Positions 31,701 to 44,621 of a DNA stretch of 64,000 nucleotides are shown here, piece after piece. Each line of letters begins with the position of its first letter. Within the stretch, counting starts at the first letter, position 1. The stretch spans positions 9,633,270 to 9,697,269 of the forward strand of contig CM046295.1 of assembly GCA_025267735.1 (NCBI GenBank), given 5' to 3'. This DNA comes from Mactra quadrangularis (taxonomy: Eukaryota > Mollusca > Bivalvia > Venerida > Mactridae). Made by a program: the position numbers and the translations under genes. Below the pieces are notes generated by a model. It was not told where the DNA came from. It searched no databases and worked only from the letters and a program-made list of their open reading frames with translations.

Positions 31701-33017
31701 TAACATGACGGTACAATTTCAAAAGTTAAGAATTAGCGTTAATAAATATAAACAAAATAAATGCAAATTACAGGATTGTCAAGTGTGGGGGTCGTGGTGC
31801 AAAAAAACCCCAAAATACTAGTGTCCTAGATTTGTGCAACAGGTTTAAAATGTAAAGTAATATGATCAGTAAAGTTCTAAAGACCACCGTGGTTAATACA
31901 AAGTTATGCTATTTTTGACGATTGTACGTCCCAAATGCATACTTTGAGAATAAAACTGTTTCTATATCAGGACCCATCTTCTATTAAGAACATCGCTTAT
32001 GTTGGTTCTTATAATGGAACCAATACTTAACTTCATGATTCAATGTCGCCATTCTGTTCACGAGCCACTGTTAACAATTTGCTTTGACTAATTGACATTT
32101 TACGATCCCTGGTTTACGACTTCCTGGTCACGTGACATCACAATCTTACGACCAATTAAATATAACTTACGATAACAATATTACATGAACAAATTTTTGC
32201 ATTCGGAATACCTCAACCATTCATTGAATGAATAATCTTGGAAGTATTTGTGTGAGGGGGCACCAACAATATTGGTATTTTGCTACATACGCGAGGTGAA
32301 GCACGTAACGGATATGCAAAATAGTTATTGTCGTAAATACACAAGGTTTTGTAAAAGTATTTTTGCATGTTATGCATGTGATTAAATATTGTTTTGCGAT
32401 ATCATTGAATCCTGTACTTGAAACATCGTCCAAACAATCGTGAAGTGTGAAAATACATCTAATAAATCACAAAACTAAGCATGAAAGAAACAGGCTATTT
32501 ATCAAATTTGCTGTAAGATTTTTATTTCAACACGTGAATTTATGGTTATGCCACTTGTGAAAATATGTTTTCTGAGCTCACTCGGTGAAAAAAATCGACC
32601 TTTCACAAAAATTGACGAACGGGCTCTATTTCTTTTTAAATTTCGTTTGTCCAATAGCTTTCGATGGATACTGTAAATATTTGTATCAGCCATATAACAG
32701 CGAATGCTACTTTTCCCCGTTATTTTTGTAGAAGAGTTCAATTATCATCTAATTTGATCAGGCGTTAGTAAAATTATGTTCCTTGAAAGAAGTTTTCAAA
32801 AATAGATTTCAGACGTCGCTTCGTGATTTAATTTGTGACAAACCTATAACGTACAATGGAGTTAATAAAAAATCAAATAAAGTTTGAAGTGCGACGACGT
32901 GATAAAAATTTGCGGGGAAAATTTAGAAATTGCTGGCGAACGGAAATTTGAGAACCATATTTAGAAGAAAAGTGGAAACAAGCTTTCTGATTGTTTTTAT
33001 AATTATCTTAAAATCAT
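31701..33017. other. No gene seen
   Basis: Mixed A+T-rich sequence that contains the CATTCGGAA motif at 32199. Short minus-strand frames at 32221-32741 lack recognisable domains. Confidence 0.4.
32199..32241 (+). repeat. Dispersed CATTCGGAA motif, copy 3
   Basis: It reads CATTCGGAATACCTCAACC, then ATTCATTGAATGAATAATCT, matching 20342-20391 in reverse. Confidence 0.5.
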
Positions 33018-33317
33018 TTTTGTTTGGTTTAACGCCGTAGCTACACATTGTTAACTTCGTATAACGGCGGTCAGTCAACCTACTTACTGTTCATGGAAAT
33101 GCTAAATCTCTGGATTTAGCTGTTAACCAACTACTAAGCGAATACTTTTGTCAGTGACTGACAACTGCCCTACATATAAAGAATTGTTGGTAGGAATGAG
33201 AATGGTCGTAGAAATAATTTCATGACCAAGCTCCACGAAAGAACGCTCCGTCCGGGAATCGAACCCACGACCCCCGATCATTAGACTTGCGTGCTACCAA
33301 CTAAGCTTGCCTGAAAG
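33018..33317 (-). repeat. SINE family A, full length
   Basis: Reverse-complement full copy. The tail is at 33018 ('gtttaacgccgtagctacac'), the core is 'gtcagtgactgacaactgcc', and the tRNA-like head contains 'gggaatcgaacccacgaccc' and 'gcgtgctaccaactaagctt'. Confidence 0.88.
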
Positions 33318-34414
33318 AACCAGTTACTATGTTCATGCATGTGCTTCCGTCAGTGACATCTTGAAATCATTAAAATACGCAACAACTGTAGTCTAATTTG
33401 TCGCTTGGGAAATGCAGAAAACATATTAATGTACTCGAATCAAAGATAATAGAAAATAAATGCATTTGGAATTTTATGAATTATATTACTTCAAATAAAT
33501 TTTCCGGCTTTTGATTGGTCGGTCCATGAAAAAATCTATACAGCCGTCCTTAGAGTTCATATCTAACGCGTCCCCACAAATTATTTTCTCTCAAAATTGG
33601 ATCATGCTTACTGCAAATAATAATTTTAAAAAACTATATGAATTCCTAATCTACCTTCTACAGTATCGATTTGATGATGTAATGCTATTTAAAATAATTA
33701 TGCTTCTTTTGTTACCGTTGGCAATATTTGAACAAAATTATTTCTTCTCAATATAAAAACGCCGTCAACTATTAAATAAATTTAATAGTGTAAGATTTTT
33801 AATCCCACGATTTTTAGAACAGTATATTATCAAAAGTCTGCATCCGCCATTTTTATTTAGTAAAATTTAATTTATCTTCAGGCCAAACTTTTCACGTAAA
33901 ATTAGAACTTTCCCAAGGAGCGGTAAACTGAGTCATAATCACGTGGTATTGCCGTCGTGTAACTATAGACCCTGACATATATACAAGTTCTAACTTGACA
34001 CACTCTGTTATTAAATGGCGTCCAGTAATTTATTAAATGTACCAACAAGAAAGAAATATCACATGTCCAGTATAATTGTCCATCTATCACTGGTCAGCGT
34101 CAGTTATATACAGGTCAATAGTACATTGTCCATTGTTAGGTCAACTCACGTATGCAAAAACTGACATCACGTGATCTCGCCAGATCTCGTTGCGCGGCCA
34201 AAATTCTCGTTTTTTGAGAATAATCTAGTAGTTTATTTGACATTTCTGTGGAGCTGTGCTTAGTGTTTATTTAGATAATTAATTAGAATAATGTAGTACT
34301 GGTTAATGATTGAATATCTAGTAATTATACATGATCGGACAATTATTTTCAGCTTATCCAAATATGTAGACAAGAATTAGCAGCGGAGAGACTATGAATA
34401 TTATGTGTTATATA
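33318..34414. other. No gene seen
   Basis: A+T-rich. A segment near 33500-33600 ('ccatgaaaaaatctata..gag.tcatat') resembles 34660-34740, so both may be copies of an unclassified repeat. Confidence 0.4.
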
Positions 34415-34642
34415 CTGGGTTTAACGTCGTATCAACACAATTTAAGGTTATTTTACGTCGTCCAGCGCACCTTACATAGGTTTCCTGGACGCCTGTCTAT
34501 AACCAGTACACAACTTCCCTCCCAAGAGGCCGGAAACTTCTTCATATACCTTTTTAATGTAGGCAAATTGAAATTATGGTCAAATTTCATGAAAGGGTAT
34601 AACCTCCCTGGGTAGGATTCGAACCCGTACTCCTTTCAGGGC
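34415..34642 (-). repeat. SINE family B, near full length
   Basis: Reverse complement with the tail at the left ('actgggtttaacgtcgtatc'), 'gtctataaccagtacacaac', 'gaggccggaaacttc', and part of the head with 'taggattcgaacccgtactc'. Confidence 0.8.
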
Positions 34643-35448
34643 ACTTTTTTTTGATTCGCTGATTGTGTCCGCGAAAAAATCTATATATGCACATTTTTAG
34701 AGTCCATATACACCGTGTCTTCTCAGATAGCCTCTCAAAATAATTCATATACTCCCTGAGCGATCTCGTCGCTGATTGGCTAAAATTCCAAATAATGGTA
34801 CGCATCAATTTTGGATTGCCAAAAGTCATAAATATGTTGAAATTAAAGGTCAGTAAAATAAAGTTTATTTTCTTCAATCAACGAAGGTTAATTGGAATTC
34901 ATTTCTAATAATTACAACAGTTCATTGGGAAATTGTGCTGATGTACAGTTGTATACACACTTAATGACATGGTCGTCTCTCTATATTTTTCCTAACAATT
35001 TATTGCAATATCATAAAACATACTTGTTAATGCAAATATAAGACCACTTAAGCATTTTACTGAATAGTAAATTGTCCTAATCGGTAATTAGCAATCATAT
35101 TATTATGTACTGAGATAATTTTGTAATGCCTCATAAGTTTCATAATTATGATTTTATAAATAGATTTCGCCATATATATATTTTTTGTATTATACATGAT
35201 CATACGGAGCACCTTAAGTGACATTTTGCAATGCGTTTTTTTCTATTCTCTATTTTCGATTAAACGTAGATGTAATATTTCGTTTTCACGAAATATTTTT
35301 TTTCCGTTTTGTTCTTTTTGAAAATATTTATCACGTAATGACTAAAATCTTATTTCATTTAAACGTAATAATTAGTTCGAAAAAGTAAAAATCATTTCGA
35401 AAAAGAACAACAGCAAAATAATAATATTGCTTAAAAAAGAAATAATAT

Positions 35449-35676
35449 AGTCCGGCAGAGCCATGGCCGAACCTGGATTTGAAAAGCATAGAAAATGTTT
35501 TTGGATTTTCCGCCATCTTGGACGCCATCTTGAATTCTCATAAATGCTCAAGGGTTACATGGTCGCATCCGCCACTTTTCATATTTTCTACATCCTAGCA
35601 TTCAAAAACACCAAAAACATTTTCTATGCTATTTAAATCTAAGTTCGGCTAATTTTGACCCCAATTCTGCCGGACT
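35449..35676. mobile_element. MITE with AGTCCGGCAGA termini
   Basis: The left end 'agtccggcagagcc' and right end 'ttctgccggact' are inverted. Homology continues inward through 'agcatagaaaatgttttt' and its complement. The arms are imperfect and about 60 bp long. A target duplication was not identified. Confidence 0.7.
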
Positions 35677-35970
35677 GCTGTCGCATAGCCGCTTGCGTAT
35701 AGTGATGTATTAACAACCAAGGATACAACAGTACAACACAGATAGTTAACTAGTTTAATGTTCATTCTGACATCACACGTAAACGTATATTAAATGTCAT
35801 GATTGTAAGGTAGCCAAACATACAAGTACAAACATCCATAGTCTACGGAACCTATGTATAAGCCTTATGTCCAGCGTGGACCTAAGGTTCTGGCCAACGG
35901 CCACCAGGCTCTCTGGGCCTCTCAGCAATGGTCACTGAGAAGCGATACATTTTATACAGTTGAGTTGATG

Positions 35971-36180
35971 AAGATTACATATGATTTTATGCGATGACTA
36001 AAGTACGAAATAATTAAGTTAACTCATTATCGCCTTGGGCTACCGGATATACATTTTATATGTATGTTAGACTAATTAGTCTAACATACATATAAAATGT
36101 ATATCCGGTAGCCCAAGGCTATAATGAGTTAACTTAATTATTTCGTACTTTGGTCATCGCATAAAATCATATGTAACCTT
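35971..36180. repeat. 210-bp near-perfect palindrome
   Basis: The two 105-bp arms meet at the centre ACTAATTAGT (36071-36080) with no spacer and differ at about 3 positions. The outer ends are 'aagattacatatg' and 'catatgtaacctt'. It can fold into one long hairpin. No coding content, no obvious target duplication. Confidence 0.93.
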
Positions 36181-36311
36181 CAATTTACATAACACTGCTT
36201 GAACACTATAGAAGATAGTTCCTAACTATGTAAGATGTAAAGGCAGTGAGTAAGGACTGGGGGGGTAGTCCACGTACAGTGCCCACCGCTGTGTTAACTC
36301 ACAAAAGCTGG

Positions 36312-36535
36312 CCAGCAGCGTGTTCCGTAACGACTGTTGGCGAACATTACGGGTGCGCGACAACTCAAACCGAGGACGACTCAACCTGTGGATAACTCTA
36401 CTCAAAGTTGGGACAACTCAACCCGTAATAAGGGGATTGAGTTGTCTCGGGTTGAGTAATCTTTGGGTTAAGTTGTTCTGATCCTAACGTTACTGAACGT
36501 TTCGGAACGTTCGGGGTAATTGAACAGGCTACAGA
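36312..36535 (+). mobile_element. CAACTCAACCC foldback repeat, copy 1
   Basis: The ends are 'cagcagcgtgttccgtaac' and 'gtaattgaacaggctacag', weakly inverted. The interior repeats CAACTCAA-type words on the left and the complementary GGGTTGAGT words on the right, followed by 'ggaacgttcggggtaatt'. Other copies: 44622-44842 and, reversed, 56567-56776. Confidence 0.75.
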
Positions 36536-36898
36536 TATTGTATGCACAATGAATGTTAGGAACAAGGTTTGTGTTATGTTATATAGCAATCTGAACTCCT
36601 CACAGTGCTTACGTCACGCTTTTCTACTTTATCACTGCCAACACGTAAATCATGTGACGCTAGAAATACGACGTGATAAAAAATGAAAAACCATGAAAAT
36701 ACGGTTATTTTTACTAATTATTAATTAAAACTATTATTCTTTATCTCTGTGTACTTTGAACATCATAATTTACTACAAGAAGACTCAATTTATAGAAAAT
36801 AGTAAAATGTAAAAGATGAAAAACATATTCGGCTCTCTGAGGGACGAATTTACTTGTGGTGGCATTGGTTGTTGATTTAAAAAAGGGAAATAACTGAG

Positions 36899-37290
36899 AG
36901 CAATCAGTTTAAAACCCGATCTAAAATTATCCGCTCGCCTACTCGCTAATTTAGATATGTCTCTTTCGTTACGAGGGTCACGTTCAGGTGACCCTTTTCA
37001 TTATGATATTAATGACGCAATAAAAATGTTTAGTAAGTTCTTTACATCGTCTACGCCACGCCATTTGAAAAGCGCAATCCAATCACAGCTTGCGAATAAC
37101 ATCACAGTAAAATTAGTCCTCAAACCTCGGTCTTAAAATATAAAATACGAAATCAAAAGCTATTAATTAACGATGTTTCGTCTAGATGCAAGCAACTAAT
37201 AAATTGGTGAACACAAAGGTCATATCGACGTGACCCTCAGAGCGACCCTGAGAGATCCTGTACAAACGCGATCTGTTTACGGAGATTGGT
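36899..37290 (+). repeat. Dispersed repeat, copy 2
   Basis: Partner of 5263-5740, same orientation; shared blocks are listed there. The frame present in copy 1 is not maintained. Confidence 0.65.
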
Positions 37291-38295
37291 TTTTGAGTGA
37301 ATAATATCATCACGTTAACAAAAAAGTTAAAACGAAACGAAGTAGTCCTAAATTTGGTTGGAATAGAACGTCATCACGCCATACTGCCTCGTTTTGAATT
37401 TTCCACAAATTTTGCATCTTTTGAAGTACGTCCTTTCTTGTTGTTGTAGTTGTTTCCAATCACGTGACGGCGTTCAATATAAAAATCAGCAACGTTATTT
37501 CAAACATGTAACAGAACAATAAATTCAGAAAAAAGTTTTTTAATCAAGGCTCGTTTTATCATTCCTATGACACTGGTAGATATTTATTATATCGAAAACG
37601 AGGCTTCGTTGAATCGAAAACCATTTATTTTATTGCAATGAAAACGTGGCTTGCTGTTTTGCTGTTTTTTTTAGTGTATTGATATCGTATGTTACAAACT
37701 AGTGCGGCAAGTGTTCTTTGATGTTTGATTAATTGTTCCACGTCTCTGATTTTCCATGGAATCAATTTCCCTGAGATATTTAGCCATCATGAATGGTAAC
37801 TGTGTATTATACCGTACACTCCAAAAGTTATGACACAAAAAAATGAGTATTTGCTGTGGCGCCCCCCACCTTTGCATAATATGTTTATATGTATACCGGT
37901 TTTTGTATGCTGATAATACCATTCACTAAATTAGGATATGAAAGTGGTTGTCCCACAGGTCAATTTAATGGCAAGCGCTATGTCTTGTTTGTAGATTTTT
38001 GGTTGCCCAAAAGAAATTATTTGGTTGCGCGAACTAAAAATTAGTCGTCCCTGGCAATCGGACACCCTCTAATTTCGTAGACTGTAACACATACAGAACT
38101 TATAAAACGTCATTATATATATAGTATTATGACATTTCATACATAACTAATGTTCTTGTTGTTTTTGGTTTTAATATATGCAAATGTAACCAGTCAGCCT
38201 GACAGTCAGCCTAAGTCTGAGAGCGTTGTATAGGATATTGCAGTAACTGTGTGGTGGAGCAAATTCTGCGTTACGATAAACTGATACACATTTGT
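37291..38295. other. No gene seen
   Basis: The 76-codon minus-strand frame at 37692-37922 has no recognisable domain. No repeat family was identified. Confidence 0.4.
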
Positions 38296-38530
38296 TGTTG
38301 CTTGTTGGGTTAAACGCTGTAGCAACTCATTGAAAAAGGTCATATAATGGCGGTCAGTCAATCTACTCACTCCTCCTGGAAAGGCTAAATCTCTGGATTT
38401 AGCTGTTAACCAACTATACTAAGCGCATACTTTCGTCAGTGACTTACAACTGCCCTACATAATTAAAAATCATTGGTAGGAGAGAGAATGGCCTTAGAAA
38501 TAATTTCATGACCAAGCTCCACGAAAGCAT
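38296..38530 (-). repeat. SINE family A, missing tRNA head
   Basis: Reverse complement containing 'gggttaaacgctgtagcaac', 'gcggtcagtcaatctactca', 'catactttcgtcagtgactt' and 'catgaccaagctccacgaaa'. It stops at the junction to the tRNA-like head. Confidence 0.85.
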
Positions 38531-39055
38531 GTCCTTCACATTTACCCATGAAAAAAGTAAAGAGTCATTTGATTAAAATCCAAATGAGCATTAATTAGTT
38601 TATAAACATGTGCTTCAAACTATGTTAAATGCAAAAACTTCGGGAATTCCCCACATGACTCTTTGATTTAATGTAAATTGGTTGATCATAAACTCAGGAC
38701 ATTTGTCCCAGGCCTTTAGGAGTGTCCTTTATACAACTTGTAGTAAACAAATTACATGCAATCAAGAGACACATTATGCAATTTTGATATTGCAGTAATT
38801 ATACTGCAATCATGGCGTGTTGTCAGACATTGCCCATTGTACAATTTCATTTTATCACTGTTTTATATGTAATATAGACATACTACTAATACAAGTTAGA
38901 ACAAAGTTGGTATGTTTAATTAATAATGCTGTTGCTGTTGTTTTACAGTTTATCATAAAATATATTTTGATAGCTTGCACAAAACATGAAAGTAATTAAC
39001 TTGGAAGAAATTATGGTTTAATGGCACTTGCCTACCCAACAGCAGCAACAGCCTC
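38531..39055. other. No gene seen
   Basis: A+T-rich. Short frames only. Confidence 0.4.
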
Positions 39056-39880
39056 TCAACAGCAAACACCTCTCATAAACATCTCTGAACAAAACCACCT
39101 CTCATAAACATCTCTGAACAAAACCACCTCTCATAAACATCTCTGAACAAAACCACCTCTCATAAACATCTCTGAACAAAACCACCTCTCATAAACATCT
39201 CTGAACAAAACCACCTCTCATAAACATCTCTGAACAAAACCACCTCTCATAAACATCTCTGAACAAAACCACCTCTCATAAACATCTCTGAACAAAACCA
39301 CCTCTCATAAACATCTCTCAACAAAACCACCTCTCATAAACATCTCTGAACAAAACCACCTCTCATAAACACCTCTCAACAAAACCACCTCTCATAAACA
39401 TCTCTGAACAAAACCACCTCTCATAAACATCTCTGAACAAAACCACCTCTCATAAACATCTCTCAACAAAACCACCTCTCATAAACATCTCTGAACAAAA
39501 CCACCTCTCATAAACACCTCTCAACAAAACCACCTCTTATAAACACATCTAAACAAAACCACCTCTCATAAACACCCCCTTCTCGACAAAACCACCTCTC
39601 ATAAACACCCCCTTCTCAACAAAACCACCTCTTATAAACACATCTCAACAAAACCACCTCTCATAAACACCACTTCTCAACAAAACCACCTCTCATAAAC
39701 ACCTCCTTCTCAACAAAACAACCTCTCATAAACACCTCTAAACAAAACCACCTCTCATAAACACCTCTTAACAAAACCACCTCTTATAAACATCTCTAAA
39801 CAAAAAACACAATATAACAAAACCACCTCTTATAAACACCTCTCATTAAAAACACATCTCAACAAAAACCACCATCAACA
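39056..39880 (+). repeat. 29-bp minisatellite, about 28 units
   Basis: The unit is 'cacctctcataaacatctct' plus 'gaacaaaac', 29 bp. Units are nearly identical through 39056-39300 and become variable to the right ('aacacccccttctcaac', 'aacacatctcaac'). The right edge runs directly into a truncated foldback element at 39885. Confidence 0.95.
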
Positions 39881-39884
39881 AATT

Positions 39885-40272
39885 TAGATGAAAAAAAAAC
39901 AAGGTAAATGACAATAATATGTAATCAATTTTTATCAGACCTTGTGCAGTCTAAGAAGCGCAAAATTTTCTTTCTAGCGATAGTTATCCCAACCCTACAA
40001 TGGTACTAGTTTCTAGATTACCTCAAGGTTTTAAACGAGATGAGAGATTTTTGGAAGAACTTCGATATAATCTAGAAATTTAAAACCGTTGTGGGGCTGG
40101 TAGAACTACCGCTAAAAGAGAATTTTGTGCTGCTTAGACTGCACTAGGTCTGATAAAATCGGTTACGTATAAATGTCATTTACCTTGTCTTTTTCATCTA
40201 AGTTTGTTGTTTTGATCGTCATTTTTGCCGTACTAGGAACCATACAGGTAACGTGATTCCCCACTCTGATAG
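39885..40272. mobile_element. CACGTGATTCC foldback MITE, left-truncated
   Basis: Same family as 48628-49012. It shares 'agatgaaaaa..acaaggtaaa', the 'gcagtct' block, an inner 'tctagattacct' inverted pair and the right arm ending 'gtgattccccactctg'. The outer ~60 bp of the left arm is missing, and the 29-bp minisatellite occupies its place. Confidence 0.75.
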
Positions 40273-40553
40273 TTCATTTTTACAAAATTAGTGTAGCGGA
40301 AAAACCACCACCCCGTCAGTCAATCATGTTTGTAATGATAGAACGCTTTACTTAACCATACCTTGCCGTCACACTTTTTATTATTGATAGGTGAAATTGT
40401 TGATTCATATTGATTAACATTTGCAACAGTATTTATTAAATATTCATAATCTGAAATGATCGAGCGATTAAAAAAAGCTTATAGTCTGAATCCACATTAC
40501 ATATTTAAATAATGCTTTATAAAAGGTATTCCACTAATCGAGTATGTAATATA

Positions 40554-40980
40554 GGGCACGTTCCGCAAGGCGAGCGCTTTGTATCGCTACCTAGCGATTT
40601 CCTACGGATCGGTCTGACACGATCGAGCAAATTGAATCGCTAGCTAGCGTTAAGTAGCAACCTTTTTTCTTGCAAGCCGTATAATTCGGAACGCTTCTGC
40701 TTATTTTCAATGGGTTCCCATGTCGAAACGTGTTTCTTTTTCAAGAATACTGACTTTCATTTTTATTCAAAGCGTATATTTCATCAAAGCAGTTAAATTA
40801 AATAATCATGGTGATAATTGATCTGAATAATTATCATTTGTTACAATTCTGAACGTTTTGTTTGAGATAGTCGCCATCTTGAATTTGCTACTTCGAAACA
40901 AACCGTTCCGTAGACCTCCTATGCTACACAAAATCGCATTCAAAAAGCGCTAGCTAGCGATCGCCTTAAGGGACAGGTCC
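40554..40980. mobile_element. Probable MITE with imperfect inverted ends
   Basis: The left 'gttccgcaaggcgagcgct' and the reverse complement of the right end 'gtcccttaaggcgatcgct' align. CTAGCTAGCG words recur in the interior and near both ends. The target duplication is unclear. Confidence 0.5.
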
Positions 40981-41962
40981 AACATAATCCAACTCTATTC
41001 CCCACACTCTGTTCTCTATCGTACGCTAAGTTCTCGTATTCAAACCATTACAGCTTACCAAATATCAAATCATTTTCAAGCGGTGAAAATTTCTCCCCAG
41101 AGGGAAATATCGATACACAATGATACATAAACAAATCACTAATTCCCACAAGTATCCTATCTATATTCAAATCTTGAATTTCCTCGTGATTTGGTAATAT
41201 GAAAATTGTTACCAAAGAAACGCTGGAATTTTTCCTATTTTTTCTGGTAATTTTTACGACATTCCGTAAAGCAATCTGATTGATTGTCGTAATTTTTGCC
41301 ACTGGTATTTGATTGTCGTGTTTTCTTTGAAATTGTTTAATTTTTTTCATATGATGACATTTTTATCTTGTCAAGGATTTATTGTCATTTCTATTTGTTA
41401 AACAATCAGCTTTTTGTTACAAAAACTACAAAAACAAGAACATTCCATGGACAAGCACGCCCGACTGTTTGCGGTGCTTGAGTTTTTAAACAAATCAATA
41501 TTAACACGCAATACCATCAAAATACGTGCATACTTTCATTACATTAAGAATCTAGAATGTGAAAACAAAACTTAAAATTAAGAATTTCTAAGTATAAAAG
41601 GGTCATTAAACAGTTATGCAGACTTAAATTAAAAAGACTTATGCTTGATAGAGTTAGGGAACTAATTTTGACCTCCATTGGTACCCGCGAAAACTTGTAT
41701 ATGAAGTTTCAAGCGAGTGCCTTCATTAGTTTCAAAAATATTTAAGTGTTACACCAAAAACTTAACCAATAAGTGTTGCTAACGCCGACGACTACGCCGA
41801 CGCACGACTGGTTAGAACTGAGAGACTATTTTCCGTACAGTCGTGCTCACCGACCATTGTTTGTCAAAAGCTGGATGTAATAATATGTTGTCCAAAAACA
41901 TTTCCACTTAGTCCGTTCAATGCCACAAAAAGTACGAACATTCAGTCAATCTTTCTTAAAGT
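40981..41962. other. No gene seen
   Basis: A 100-codon minus-strand frame (41048-41350) is lysine/asparagine-rich with no recognised domain and is not called. Confidence 0.4.
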
Positions 41963-42215
41963 AGCGGGCATGGCGGAGTGATTATGAGGTTGAACTGGTA
42001 ATCATTGGATAGCTAGCTCCGCGTTGGTTCGAATTCCATCCAAAACCTACCCAGTTGCATACTTGAACAAGAAACTTTATTCTACAAGATTAGTTCTGGG
42101 GGACCAGGAAGCGGACTTAAAATCTTTTAAGTTGTACGAGTAAGTTTGAGTGTAAAAGTTGTAAGAATTTGTATCATAATCAGTGTTAAATAAATTAGTA
42201 TTAACTAAACTAGAC
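41963..42215 (+). repeat. SINE family C, full length
   Basis: The head reads 'gcatggcggagtgattatga', then 'actggtaatcattggatagc', with the B box 'ttggttcgaattccatccaa'. The body has 'gaacaagaaactttattcta' and 'gggggaccaggaagcggact', and ends 'aataaattagtattaac'. Confidence 0.82.
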
Positions 42216-42281
42216 AAACCTTTTCAATAAAATTAATTGCAGGCATGGAAGTAGGTAGAATTATAACAATACATAGTTTAA

Positions 42282-42624
42282 AGGTACCCGTTCACAGATT
42301 TCAACTTAACATAAAATTTATCTGAAACTATCAGAATTGTTTGGAACATTTTAAGCAGAAAATTAATGATTCGATAATGACAATTTTAGTGCAAATAGAC
42401 ATACAAGTACTAATGATGGTATTTCAAGTAGTAGAAATCTACCCCGTTTGTCACGGTATAGACACTTAAAGTGCAATTTTTGTAATTTTTATTGTATATT
42501 TCTTGCAATCTATAGGTCAGTTTGTCCTCAAATATTAAGAAATAATTTTTTGACACAATTATAGACACTGAATGGGATTTTGAAAATATTGAAAAATCTT
42601 AACCAAATCTGTGAACTAGTACCT
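42282..42624. mobile_element. 340-bp TTAA MITE family, intact copy
   Basis: The left end 'aggtacccgttcacagattt' and the right end reverse complement 'aggtactagttcacagattt' are inverted. TTAA flanks both sides (42278-42281 and 42625-42628). Nonautonomous; no transposase. It defines a family with copies at 47469, 51869, 20726 and remnants at 4632. Confidence 0.88.
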
Positions 42625-42628
42625 TTAA

Positions 42629-44621
42629 GATATATGTCCAGATTTTAGGCAACAGAAGTTAGTTAAAACAAGATTCTACCAGAAAAGACAGGCTGTATTC
42701 CAGACGACGAGTTCAAACAGTTCCAATTTACATGTACGATATGTAGACTATACTAATGTGATACTAGCACTGGATTATTTTATGTCTGGGTAGGTAATTA
42801 CTTAATGAACAAATAACTGTCACACACTGTGTCATTATTAGTGACATCACTGTACTTGATGTGACGTTAATCAGTTCATAGTATAGTCTGGTATCGCTCA
42901 AACATTGCAAACATATGTTAGCTTTGTCTCTTCTTGTCCCGACGTTCCGCCTGTCTGAAGAATATGTACATGGATTTTTGGCAAAATAATCCTTGAAACC
43001 GAATCGTACTTGTATTTTTTTCAGAGCAAAGAGGGGGGGGTCCTAACTTAAAAAGTCGGATGATTTTTGCCAGCAGACTAGTTCTAAATAATGTATACAT
43101 GTATGTGCTTTTTGGTAAAATCAACTCAGAGACAAGTTGAAAAATACATGTAATGAAATACACTTCCTTATTACATAGGATGTGCAATTCCAATGGCCGA
43201 ATTAATAATGCGAACATTTTTGCCAGCAGACAACTTGCTAAGAACATATTTTTTCCACTCTAAGTTTGAAACAAAACAAAACATGTCAATTGAGTAGGAG
43301 TGGTTATCATACGGCCAACTTGACCGTCTTGGACATTTTTGCTGACTTGAAAAAACTTGAAACTCTCTTGTTCCTGGTCAAATTTTCGTTAAATTGTATT
43401 AACAAATACAATTTGCCTTACCATTCCTGTGTGTCCAATCAAATTCTCTTCCGTTATTAAGAAATAAATAAAACACATGACACCATTGACTGTCCCGAAA
43501 TAAAGTTTATTCTACGGTCCAAAATTTTCAAAATACGTCGACGAAAACAGTAAAGGTTTAAATATTCGGGTCTCGAAAAAAATGTGTAGTATTCGGACAC
43601 AAACTTCCAATATGCGGCTTCCATTTTATTTGGGATTTACAAATAAAGAAATTCCCATACAAACAATGTCAATAATGAAATTTATAGTTTAAAAAAAGAA
43701 AAGAAAAAAGTGTGAAATTTAGATTTTAAAGTAGTTTGAAGTAATATTCGCTGGCTAACATTTATGCTTCAAACTAACTCAATTCTGCACAGCGCCGAAT
43801 ATCTTTTTAAAGATACTTTTGTTAGTATAGTTCTTGTTAATTATTAATGGTAAAGATTGAAATAGGTAATTATTACTCAATGATGTTATTGTCCTTCGCT
43901 GGCGAAGATGACCATACTGAACTGAGTCTTAATGGGTCTTGTGGGTTCATAGATGGCTAATCAGACTTATTTTTGCCCTCTCATAATTTTGTTGTAACAT
44001 AGAGAATGAAAATGATAAAATTAATTGATTCATTAGTTACTCCACAAAAACCCTTATGAGTTGATAGATATGAATTATCTTTTGTATTGAAAACTTGTTA
44101 GTCAAACATTGAGTTCTGCAGATTGGATATACTACTTCGAAAAAACTTTGAACATATCAATGAGGAGCAAACTGCTACAAGTGACAATATTTCAAGTTTT
44201 GTTGAATTGGTGCAACAATTTGATAACCAGCAATATAATAATATTTCTAATATACATGTACATGTATTTAAGACATTTTGATTTTAGCCGGATTTTTCAA
44301 CACATGACGGACATGGATGAGATGAAGATACCAACGCGATAGAGACAGCTCTGGACTTTCGTTCTGATCGTTTTCTCTTGGCTTCGGTTATTCTTTTGCT
44401 TCTGCAGCATGTGACCCAATGAAAATCTGACTATTATTCAATAGTCAATAATTAAATTCCTTATTCAGGATGCATTATGAAATGTTACAGACATAAGAAC
44501 AGCGCAGCCTATCTAATACAAAATCTGAATTCTCATCACTCCACTGAATTTACGCTACTGTGGTAGCGTACACAACACTAACGAGATCTATATAAAACAC
44601 GCGCTGATACAAACGTGTGTA
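42629..44621. other. No gene seen
   Basis: The 109-codon minus-strand frame at 42918-43247 and the 77-codon plus frame at 44109 show no domain. The rest is A+T-rich. Confidence 0.4.

Noticed and set aside
39056..39880. CRISPR-like array
   Set aside because: The 29-bp units are contiguous with no unique spacers, so it is a minisatellite in an animal genome.
42918..43247. 109-codon minus-strand frame
   Set aside because: Hydrophobic and irregular, no domain, no splice or promoter support; contains a G homopolymer-derived stretch.
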